DNA of 29,025 bases from a virus. The notes under the pieces were generated by a model, which saw nothing but the letters and a program-made list of their open reading frames with translations, ran no database searches and was not told the origin of the DNA. Below are positions 20,356 to 27,142 of this stretch, piece after piece; position 1 is the first letter of the stretch; each line of letters starts with the position of its first letter. The stretch spans positions 1 to 29,025 of the IMG/VR virus record IMGVR_UViG_3300031623_000034; one strand, 5' to 3'. A program made the translations under genes and the position numbers.

Positions 20356-20724
20356 ATGCAACAATTACATAAAAAATATGGCTATAAGTTATATAACTGT
20401 ACTATGGAAGAATGGAAACATAATTTTTTTGAAGATTATGAAATTCGAAAAAATAGAACAGCACAAGAAAAACCACTTTTTGAATTTGTAAAATTTCAAA
20501 GTGTTAAGCAAGGTATTGAATTAATAAAAAATGTTTTTATACCTGCCGAACATGAATTTTTACCACTTATTAAATGGACTTTGCATGAAAAAAATACTTT
20601 GTTACTTAAAGAGTTAGTTTTTAAAAATGAAGAAGATGCAAAATTGTATCAAACTGCTATTGAAAGAGCATGGGCGTTATTTGGGCATTTAGATATTCGA
20701 GTAAAACAAATTTATTATGATTAA
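20356..20724 (+). CDS. Hypothetical protein
   Basis: A 122-residue protein, mixed alpha/beta by composition, with aromatic-rich parts ('YGYKLYNCTMEEWKHNFFED', 'FVKFQSVKQGIELIKNVF', 'AIERAWALFGHLDIRVKQIY'). No motif I recognise. The ATG follows the GIY-YIG stop codon with no gap and its own stop overlaps the next gene by 8 bases. The three genes are therefore translationally coupled and probably made together. It could be a partner of either neighbour. Confidence 0.55.
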   Translation: MQQLHKKYGYKLYNCTMEEWKHNFFEDYEIRKNRTAQEKPLFEFVKFQSVKQGIELIKNVFIPAEHEFLPLIKWTLHEKNTLLLKELVFKNEEDAKLYQTAIERAWALFGHLDIRVKQIYYD

Positions 20725-21760
20725 TGAGCAAAGAATAACATTTGATAATTTCCTTACAAAAGAAGACTATGTTATAAACGAAAATACAGAAGTTTTGTAT
20801 TTGTATTTTTATGATACAACAGCGGCAACAGAATATCAACTAGTTGGAAATACATTAGAATGGCGGCCAACTATTTGGATTGAATATGAAAAAGAACGAT
20901 TAGCAACATTAAAAAAATTAGTTTTAGTAAGTTGTAATGGTAAGTTAGATAACTTTAGAGTATATCTACAAAGAAAATTTCCAGCAGTTATAGTGGAAAC
21001 ATATGTTTTTGATCAATCACGTTTAATGAATATAATTTTATCGAACCAAGACATTAATCCAAGTGTAAAGAGAAATAGGGCAGTGTTTTGTTCATTGGGT
21101 AATATGAGATTAAATCGTTATATTTTAGCCAGATGGTGTCAGGATAATAATATAGAAATTGCGTATGATGAGATTAGTAATAATGACAAATCTTATTATG
21201 ATTATCAAATATCGAGCTTATGGAAAGAACCGTTTAAAACAGAATTTAAAAATACATCTTTTAAATATTTTGGCAATACAATTTCTGCAACTGCATTTGC
21301 AAAAAAGTTGCCAGATCTTTTACAACAAGCATATTTTTATTTTGCACCAACAATGCCTAGTGATGATATGTGGACGCATAGACACGATACTAAATTTTTT
21401 GATGCTGTTAGATGTTCAAGTATTCCGTTTTTTATTTGTGAGAAAGATGCTAACAAAAATGGTATGGAACATTTAGGATTTAAAACATATTCAGGATTTA
21501 ATTTATCTAATGAATCACTTGATAATCCTGTTGAAAGATGGGTAAAGATATTAGAAGATAATAAAGAAATTTTTACTGATTTAAAAATATCTGAAGAAGT
21601 ATATAATCAAAATAAAGATGTTATTAAATTTAATTTAGATCATTTGTTGAATACAAACTGGGTAAATTTTTTTCAACAACAATTTGATGCTTTACCAAAT
21701 AGTATACAAAATGTATTAGAGGAAAATTTTAATACTTTAAAAAAAGCCAGCACCAAATAG
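20717..21760 (+). CDS. Hypothetical protein, possible glycosyltransferase-like
   Basis: A 347-residue protein. The stretch 'FAPTMPSDDMWTHRHDTKFF', 'DAVRCSSIPFFICEKD' and 'MEHLGFKTYSGFNLSNESLD' has the order seen at the end of several phage glycosyltransferase-like proteins (a 'K.F.A...P F' motif, then 'LGFKT(F/Y)...ESLD'). The N-terminal half 'VLYLYFYDTTAATEYQLVGN' with 'LEWRPTIWIEYEKERL' is unfamiliar. No DxD motif is certain. The assignment is weak. Its stop codon lies in the loop of the terminator at 21743-21770. Confidence 0.4.
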   Translation: MINEQRITFDNFLTKEDYVINENTEVLYLYFYDTTAATEYQLVGNTLEWRPTIWIEYEKERLATLKKLVLVSCNGKLDNFRVYLQRKFPAVIVETYVFDQSRLMNIILSNQDINPSVKRNRAVFCSLGNMRLNRYILARWCQDNNIEIAYDEISNNDKSYYDYQISSLWKEPFKTEFKNTSFKYFGNTISATAFAKKLPDLLQQAYFYFAPTMPSDDMWTHRHDTKFFDAVRCSSIPFFICEKDANKNGMEHLGFKTYSGFNLSNESLDNPVERWVKILEDNKEIFTDLKISEEVYNQNKDVIKFNLDHLLNTNWVNFFQQQFDALPNSIQNVLEENFNTLKKASTK

Positions 21761-21770
21761 CACTGGCTTT
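21743..21770. terminator. Bidirectional terminator between convergent genes
   Basis: An 8-bp stem AAAGCCAG/CTGGCTTT with a 12-nt loop. On the minus strand it is followed by TTTT, serving the histone-like gene. On the plus strand it has only a short T run, and it contains the stop of the 20717 gene. Confidence 0.7.
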
Positions 21771-21796
21771 AGTTGAGATCTCAAATCTAAAAAAAA

Positions 21797-21994
21797 CTAG
21801 GCCGCCGCTTGAGTCTTCGCCGCGTTCTTAGCCTCTTGAATTTCTTTTCTTCTAGCTTTGATCAATTTTGACAAAGCCGCTAGTGCCTTACGAGCTCTAG
21901 TCGCACTTGCCTTAACACCCTTTTCTGTGAACTTTTGATTCTCAGTAGAGTAGTTTTGGATCTCTGTCATGATCGAATCGTGTGTTTGTGACAT
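21797..21994 (-). CDS. Histone H1-like (Hc1-type) DNA-binding protein
   Basis: A 65-residue basic protein. The core 'GVKASATRARKALAALSKLI' and 'KARRKEIQEAKNAAKTQAAA' matches the Lys/Ala/Arg-rich helical style of Hc1-type histone-like proteins, which occur in chlamydiae, many marine bacteria and T4-like marine phages. It probably coats or compacts DNA, perhaps of the host or of replicating phage. AAAGGA precedes the ATG, and a sigma70-type promoter upstream suggests early expression. It is a single-gene unit closed by the terminator at 21743-21770. Confidence 0.65.
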   Translation of the reverse strand: MSQTHDSIMTEIQNYSTENQKFTEKGVKASATRARKALAALSKLIKARRKEIQEAKNAAKTQAAA

Positions 21995-22035
21995 AATTTA
22001 TAGTCCTTTATATATTGTTAATTAACATATGAGTA

Positions 22036-22065
22036 ATTAAAGCACGTAAGAAGTGAGTTTGTCAA
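22036..22065 (-). promoter_or_regulatory. Sigma70-type early promoter TTGACA-18-TTTAAT
   Basis: TTGACA at 22065-22060 and TTTAAT at 22041-22036 on the minus strand, upstream of the histone-like gene. The -10 overlaps a 13-base element TATGAGTAATTAA (22028-22040, plus-strand reading) that recurs upstream of gp55. Confidence 0.55.
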
Positions 22066-22072
22066 GAAAAAT

Positions 22073-23848
22073 CTAAACAATTATTTCCACATCATTGGAA
22101 TAATTGGTAAAACCATTTTCTTTTACTACTTTTAGTACTGAATCCACCCTAGAAATTAATTCATCTTTGTGAGAAATTAGGAAAATGTTCTTTTGTTGAG
22201 TCCTACTCATATTTTTTAGTACAGCCATAGCAGACTCAACACCCGATACATCCATACCAGCATCAACCAATTCATCAATAAACAATAAGTTGATCTGTTG
22301 ATAAAGACTTTCCCAAACATCTCTAAATGCCCAACTTAAAGATAATATTAATCTGTTTCTTTCACCTCTACTTAAATTATCAAAATCTAAATCTCTACCC
22401 AGCTCTTCTATTTGTACAGTTAAGTCACTTTGGAAATTAACTGTATGTGGAAGTTTTACTTCACCAAGATAATATGCTAGTCGTTGATTCAAATAAGTTA
22501 AGTTTTGTTCTATTATTCTTGTTCGTATAAATGAATCTTTTGCAGTTAATAGTTTATATAAGAATTCTTGGTGTCTATGTAAATCTTCAAGTTCATTAAC
22601 TTTTTTATAATTAATTTTTTGAATTGCACTTTTGTTTAATTCTATAATTTGTTCCTCGTATGGATCTGTTTTTTTCTCATTTTGTTTTAATTGTCTTTTT
22701 AAATCTGCTAAAGAACCTTTATGATTATATGCTTCATCAATATTGTCGTAATACGTGTCGGGTATAATACCAATGTCGCCAATGTCAGTAACATTTTGTT
22801 GCACATTTACAAGATCACTTTTTAGTTTTTCTGCATATTGTTTAGATTCAGTTAACGTTGAATTTAATTTAGTTACTAAATGTTTGTGTTTGTCGTCATG
22901 CAGTTCTTGTTCACACGTAGGACATTTAGCATCTTTGGCAAATACTAAATCTTTTTCAGTTTTTTCAACTTGCGTTTCTGCTTTAGTTAAAGAATCTTCA
23001 TGATACGCTTTTTCCTTTTCTAAACTTCTTAATGTTTTTACATCATCAGTATGCTTTGCAAGTTTTTTATGTGCATTTAGTTCTTTTGTAATATCTACTT
23101 TTTCAAGTTCTGCAATTGCTTTTGAAAATCCCTGTCCATCTTCATTTTTTTGTGTTTGCCATGCACTACTTCTTAATTTTAATGATTCAATTGATTCTTG
23201 TATTTTTTCATTTGATGCTATTTGTGAATCTATTTTAATTTTTTCTTCAACTATTTCAATTTTGTTTGCTTTTTGTTGTTCTTTAAGCAAGTCTGCTTTT
23301 TGACTTAATAGTGTTATACCTAATAACTGTTCTATAATTTCTCTTTGTTCTGCTTGTTTAGTTGCGAGAAATGGTTGTGTATATGTGTTTAACGCAATTA
23401 TGTTTTTAAACATAGCATGGGTCATACCAAGTAATCTGTTTATTTCTTTTTGTGTTTCTTTATTTTCCCCTTGTGCTTCATCTGAACCTGTATTTTGCTC
23501 AATGTCATTTGCATAAAATCTTAATTTTTGAGGTTTTCTTCCACGTTCAATTGTATAGGTTACATTATTTTTTATAAAGTTTATAGAAACCAACATATCT
23601 TTTGCATTGGTTTTGTTTACAAGATTATCTCTTCTAATGTTTGTTAATGCCTCACCATAAAATACATAAGATAATGCATTAATGATTGTAGTTTTACCAG
23701 TACCGTTTCTTGCACCAGCATCGTCACCACCTAGATCCATGTTCTCACCTAGTACTAAAACTAAATGTTTGTTATCAAACGTAATTGCCTGGATAGCATT
23801 ACCCACGCTCATAAAGTTTTTTACTGTAAGATCTTTAATTATTAACAT
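22073..23848 (-). CDS. 46: Recombination nuclease subunit gp46 (Rad50-like SMC ATPase)
   Basis: A 591-residue homologue of T4 gp46. The Walker A motif is extended by an acidic insert (34-53, ending 'ARNGTGKT') as in other T4-like marine phages. Two coiled-coil arms flank a zinc hook Cys-Pro-Thr-Cys at 309-312. The ABC signature is 'LSRGERNRL' (492-500), Walker B is 'LLFIDE' (521-526) and the switch His is His560 in 'ISHKDEL'. With gp47 it resects DNA ends for recombination-dependent replication and helps degrade host DNA. Its start overlaps the end of gp47 by 14 bases, indicating coupled translation. Confidence 0.95.
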   Translation of the reverse strand: MLIIKDLTVKNFMSVGNAIQAITFDNKHLVLVLGENMDLGGDDAGARNGTGKTTIINALSYVFYGEALTNIRRDNLVNKTNAKDMLVSINFIKNNVTYTIERGRKPQKLRFYANDIEQNTGSDEAQGENKETQKEINRLLGMTHAMFKNIIALNTYTQPFLATKQAEQREIIEQLLGITLLSQKADLLKEQQKANKIEIVEEKIKIDSQIASNEKIQESIESLKLRSSAWQTQKNEDGQGFSKAIAELEKVDITKELNAHKKLAKHTDDVKTLRSLEKEKAYHEDSLTKAETQVEKTEKDLVFAKDAKCPTCEQELHDDKHKHLVTKLNSTLTESKQYAEKLKSDLVNVQQNVTDIGDIGIIPDTYYDNIDEAYNHKGSLADLKRQLKQNEKKTDPYEEQIIELNKSAIQKINYKKVNELEDLHRHQEFLYKLLTAKDSFIRTRIIEQNLTYLNQRLAYYLGEVKLPHTVNFQSDLTVQIEELGRDLDFDNLSRGERNRLILSLSWAFRDVWESLYQQINLLFIDELVDAGMDVSGVESAMAVLKNMSRTQQKNIFLISHKDELISRVDSVLKVVKENGFTNYSNDVEIIV

Positions 23849-24854
23849 CTAAACTATTATAAATGGCCATTAATATTTTTTTATCGTATGTTTCAGAATC
23901 AACACCTTCTAATTGTTTTAAAACAATTTGATCAACAGAATCAAATTTTTGTATTTGCACTAATGGTTGTTGTGCTCTATCAATTTGTTCTGGTATTAAT
24001 TGTAATTCTCTTAATTCGTATTTGTCTATAAAAGTTTCTCTTATAAAGTTTGCTTCTTCATACGAAATTTTAATATCTAATGTAACTCTCACATACATTT
24101 TTGGTTTTAATACTTTGTCAGGATCTGCAAGGAGTTCGGATATTTTAATTGTTCTATATCTTGGCATATCTGGCCAATTAATATATTTTGGTTCTCCACC
24201 CCATTCTAATATCATCATGCCACGTTCGTCATCCCATGCATCTGCGTAATTGTGTGGAAACGCATTACCAATATAAGTTATATTTTTATTATATTGTCTT
24301 TTATGAAAGTGTCCTGAAAATACTTTTTCACATCCGGTAAAGTGTTCTGCTTTAATTGTGCCAATATCCGGCATATCTACCATTGCATTCATTTTAAAAT
24401 ATGGAAGTTCAAAGTGTCCAAATACATATTTTGCTTTTAAATTTTGTATACGTTTCCATTCATCTTGCACTATCCATGGAATAATTGCAATATCATCTTC
24501 TACTATCCATTTGTTTACTATATGGACATTAGGAATATTTCTAATATACTCTACAGAATTAATTTCTCTTTTATCTCTATAAAATAAATCGTGATTACCA
24601 TTTATAAAATAGAATTTTTCAAATGCTTTTGCTAATCTTTCAACATTAGATACTGTGTAATTCATTGTTGAAACGTTAGTTGCAGATCTATGATGATGCC
24701 AGTCTCCTAAAAATATACAGGTCTCACAACCTTGTGCTTTAGCTTGTTCTATAAACCAATTAATAAATGATTCACAATCATCATTATGTACACGTGAATT
24801 ACCTTTTAATCCAAAGTGTATATCTGTGAAACAAGCTACTTTTTTAAAAAACAT
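23835..24854 (-). CDS. 47: Recombination nuclease subunit gp47 (Mre11-like phosphoesterase)
   Basis: A 339-residue protein. The metallophosphoesterase motifs are complete: Asp11-x-His13 ('CFTDIHFG'), Gly-Asp at 50-51 ('FLGDWHHH'), 'NGNHD' (85-89), 'FGHFE' (145-149) and 'SGHFHKRQ' (180-187). It binds two metal ions and supplies the nuclease of the gp46/gp47 complex. The gene starts three bases after the gp55 stop and overlaps gp46, so gp55, gp47 and gp46 form one operon. Confidence 0.95.
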   Translation of the reverse strand: MFFKKVACFTDIHFGLKGNSRVHNDDCESFINWFIEQAKAQGCETCIFLGDWHHHRSATNVSTMNYTVSNVERLAKAFEKFYFINGNHDLFYRDKREINSVEYIRNIPNVHIVNKWIVEDDIAIIPWIVQDEWKRIQNLKAKYVFGHFELPYFKMNAMVDMPDIGTIKAEHFTGCEKVFSGHFHKRQYNKNITYIGNAFPHNYADAWDDERGMMILEWGGEPKYINWPDMPRYRTIKISELLADPDKVLKPKMYVRVTLDIKISYEEANFIRETFIDKYELRELQLIPEQIDRAQQPLVQIQKFDSVDQIVLKQLEGVDSETYDKKILMAIYNSLDVNN

Positions 24855-24857
24855 ATG

Positions 24858-25838
24858 TTACCATCTTTTCTTTTTAAGTTCGTACGTTGGCAAATCCGCT
24901 CGGTCAAATTCTTTATATGTTGCTCCTTCAAAATCTTTTGATGTTAATTTGCCTTTTTTCTTTAGCGTTTTGTTTAATTTTTTAATAGCAGTTTTGTTTA
25001 CAATTTTAACTGGTCCATGTAAATTTGCTTTTCTTCTAAGTATGGCGGCTTCTGTACTTTTAGCTTGTCGAGTTGAAGAAGGCATCATATGATTTTGTTC
25101 TAATAAATCATCTCGTATATTTTGATTTTTCTTTTCAATGTTTAAAATTCTTGTAAAACTATTTGTAATAGCCGCAGTATAATATGCAAAGGGGTTTTCT
25201 GATTTGCTTTCATCAAACTGTAACCCAATTTGTGATAATTGCATTAATGCTTGTGATTGCATTTCGTCGTTATATGTGTAACCTCTCCAGTTTGCTCTAG
25301 TACCATATCTTTCACATAGTTTCATAAACATCATTGCTAAACTGTTTGTAATTTTCCCATGAGTGCAAGAGAAATGTCCATTAGACATACCGCCAACCCA
25401 ATGAGATTTCCCCACACAAATTAATTTTCCTTTTTTATCGATCTTATAATGGTTAAATGCTGGAAAATTTACTTTTGTGTGATGATCTGCTACTGTTTTT
25501 GGATTTTTCTTTCTAGTAGGGTCTAACGGAATATGATCATATGTAGAAACTCTAAATACCAAATCAGATTTGTTAATTTTACGAGTGTTTACTACGAAGT
25601 CTGATAATTTAATTTTTTTCTCACCACGTAGTTTAGCCTGCATCCAAGCTTCTTGTGTTAGTCGTTTTGATCTGTTTTTCCTTGCTTGGGTGATGCTAGT
25701 TGCATTAATTCTTTTAAGATTTGGTACAATTAAATCGTGTTGGTGATTGTCCTCTTCCACATAAGAACAAAAAGAGTTCTTACTTTTATGTATTTGGGCC
25801 AAGAGGTCCCGATTGTTTAAGTATTTTACTCTTTTCAT
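24858..25838 (-). CDS. 55: Late promoter sigma factor gp55
   Basis: The start is set at the ATG at 25838 (AAAGGA 5 nt upstream), giving 326 residues. The family core is 'LCERYGTRANWRGYTYNDEM' followed by 'QSQALMQLSQIGLQFDESKS', 'NPFAYYTAAITNSFTRILNI' and 'EKKNQNIRDDLL', equivalent to sigma region 2, which reads the -10 element TATAAATA. T4 gp55 is 185 residues. Here there is an extra N-terminal part of roughly 140 residues (basic, 'NRSKRLTQEAWMQAKLRGEK') and a Lys-rich C-terminus ending 'ELKKKRW'. The T4 protein's C-terminus binds the sliding clamp; whether this one does is not clear. It would direct host RNA polymerase to the late promoters listed here. Confidence 0.9.
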   Translation of the reverse strand: MKRVKYLNNRDLLAQIHKSKNSFCSYVEEDNHQHDLIVPNLKRINATSITQARKNRSKRLTQEAWMQAKLRGEKKIKLSDFVVNTRKINKSDLVFRVSTYDHIPLDPTRKKNPKTVADHHTKVNFPAFNHYKIDKKGKLICVGKSHWVGGMSNGHFSCTHGKITNSLAMMFMKLCERYGTRANWRGYTYNDEMQSQALMQLSQIGLQFDESKSENPFAYYTAAITNSFTRILNIEKKNQNIRDDLLEQNHMMPSSTRQAKSTEAAILRRKANLHGPVKIVNKTAIKKLNKTLKKKGKLTSKDFEGATYKEFDRADLPTYELKKKRW

Positions 25839-25902
25839 ATTATTCCTTTGCTTTATTAATGTCGGGTAAAATGACCACAAACAGGTCTGTTGAAGTGTGT
25901 CG

Positions 25903-25915
25903 TATGAGTAATTAA
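25903..25915 (-). promoter_or_regulatory. Shared 13-base element upstream of gp55
   Basis: TATGAGTAATTAA (plus-strand reading) is identical to 22028-22040 upstream of the histone-like gene. There it covers the -10 of an early promoter. No matching TTGACA is seen here, so it may be an early/middle promoter element or an operator. Confidence 0.35.
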
Positions 25916-25934
25916 GTGCGCCTTTAAAGATGCC

Positions 25935-25942
25935 TATAAATA
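25935..25942 (+). promoter_or_regulatory. Late promoter TATAAATA of the baseplate genes
   Basis: A perfect T4 late octamer. Predicted +1 is about 25948, giving a 38-nt leader without Shine-Dalgarno before the ATG at 25986. Confidence 0.75.
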
Positions 25943-25985
25943 TTGTTTTATAATACAAAACTTTGGGAAAAATAACAACCGAATT

Positions 25986-26837
25986 ATGTCACAACCAGGA
26001 AACAAAACAGTAGGAACACTAGTCAAAAACGCAGGTAAAGGTATCTGGGATAAAACATTTGGCAGATTAACTGGTTCTGGTATAAGAACAGACTCACGAA
26101 TAACCCATACACGAGCTAAATGGTCAGGAAGGTCAACGGAGAAGGATTGGAGAGTAAAATTAACAATCCCTGCGGATGCTCCTTCAAGACTGAAAGAGTT
26201 ACTATTTGATAATGAGGTATTAGGACCATTAGCAAAAGGTGACAATCCGGTGAATGGTATAATTTGGCCAATAACACCCTCAATAATATATTCAGCCGCA
26301 TCAAATTATAATTCTTTATCACAGGTACATAGCAATTATCCATTTCAGGCCTATCAAAATTCACAGCCTAATGATATTAATATTATAGGAGATTTTATTG
26401 TACAAAATTCTGAAGATGCCAAGTATTGGGTAGCGGCAATAGGTTTTTTACGATCAGTTCATAAAATGTTTTTTGGTGGAGCAGAACAAGATTATAGAGG
26501 TAATCCACCACCAATTTTACACTTGTCGGGATATGGTGATCAGATGTTTAATAAAATTCCGGTTGTTCTGAATCAATGGAATGTTGAACTAAGAGCAGGC
26601 GTTGATTATATTTGTACTCAACAACAACCTTATGGGGGTTCAGCACCGCAAGTAGGACGCCCGCATTTACAAAATATAACAAGTGTAGATGATGTTCCGG
26701 CAACATGGGCACCAACAATTTCGATGGTGTCTGTAATGATAACACCAATTTACTCACGTGATTCTATTAAGAAATTTTCTATGAGAGGATTTGTTGATGG
26801 AACATTAAGCAAAGAAACTGGAATAGGGTGGCTATAA
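25986..26837 (+). CDS. Baseplate tail-tube initiator/cap (gp48/gp54-like)
   Basis: A 283-residue protein. 'IIWPITPSIIYSAASNYNSL' then 'VHSNYPFQAYQNSQPNDINI', 'KYWVAAIGFLRSVHKMFFGG' and 'PPPILHLSGYGDQMFNKIPV' is the pattern shared by the T4 gp48 and gp54 family, the tube-like proteins that sit on the baseplate hub and start tail tube assembly. T4 gp48 has 364 and gp54 320 residues. I cannot tell which of the two this one replaces; T4-like marine phages usually label the gene next to 53 as 48. It is first in a plus-strand operon with gp53 and the large structural gene. Confidence 0.8.
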   Translation: MSQPGNKTVGTLVKNAGKGIWDKTFGRLTGSGIRTDSRITHTRAKWSGRSTEKDWRVKLTIPADAPSRLKELLFDNEVLGPLAKGDNPVNGIIWPITPSIIYSAASNYNSLSQVHSNYPFQAYQNSQPNDINIIGDFIVQNSEDAKYWVAAIGFLRSVHKMFFGGAEQDYRGNPPPILHLSGYGDQMFNKIPVVLNQWNVELRAGVDYICTQQQPYGGSAPQVGRPHLQNITSVDDVPATWAPTISMVSVMITPIYSRDSIKKFSMRGFVDGTLSKETGIGWL

Positions 26838-26839
26838 AA

Positions 26840-27139
26840 ATGGCAAAGTATTCACAAACATCTCCATATTTTGACACAACTGAAAATGATATTAGTTTAG
26901 ATATTCTTTCACCGAGAACAATAACAGCCGAAGATGATGATCAATCTTATACAATAGAAAGAACTTACGCATATAGACCCGACTTACTTGCTTTTGATTT
27001 ATATGGAACTCCAAGATTATGGTGGGTGTTTACACAAAGAAATCCAAATGAACTTGAAGATCCAATATACGATTTTAAACCAGGTGTAACTATTCAGTTG
27101 CCAAAAAAGGAAAATATTTCCAGCGACTTGGGAGTATAA
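26840..27139 (+). CDS. 53: Baseplate wedge protein gp53
   Basis: A 99-residue protein starting at the ATG at 26840, 2 bases after the previous stop (a GTG at 26828 is in frame but overlaps the upstream gene). 'SYTIERTYAYRPDLLAFDLY', 'GTPRLWWVFTQRNPNELEDP' and 'IYDFKPGVTIQLPKKENI' match the conserved part of T4 gp53 (196 residues), including the LysM-like end. gp53 joins the wedges around the hub and connects to the sheath. It is shorter than T4 gp53, as in other marine relatives. Confidence 0.85.
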   Translation: MAKYSQTSPYFDTTENDISLDILSPRTITAEDDDQSYTIERTYAYRPDLLAFDLYGTPRLWWVFTQRNPNELEDPIYDFKPGVTIQLPKKENISSDLGV

Positions 27140-27142
27140 TCC

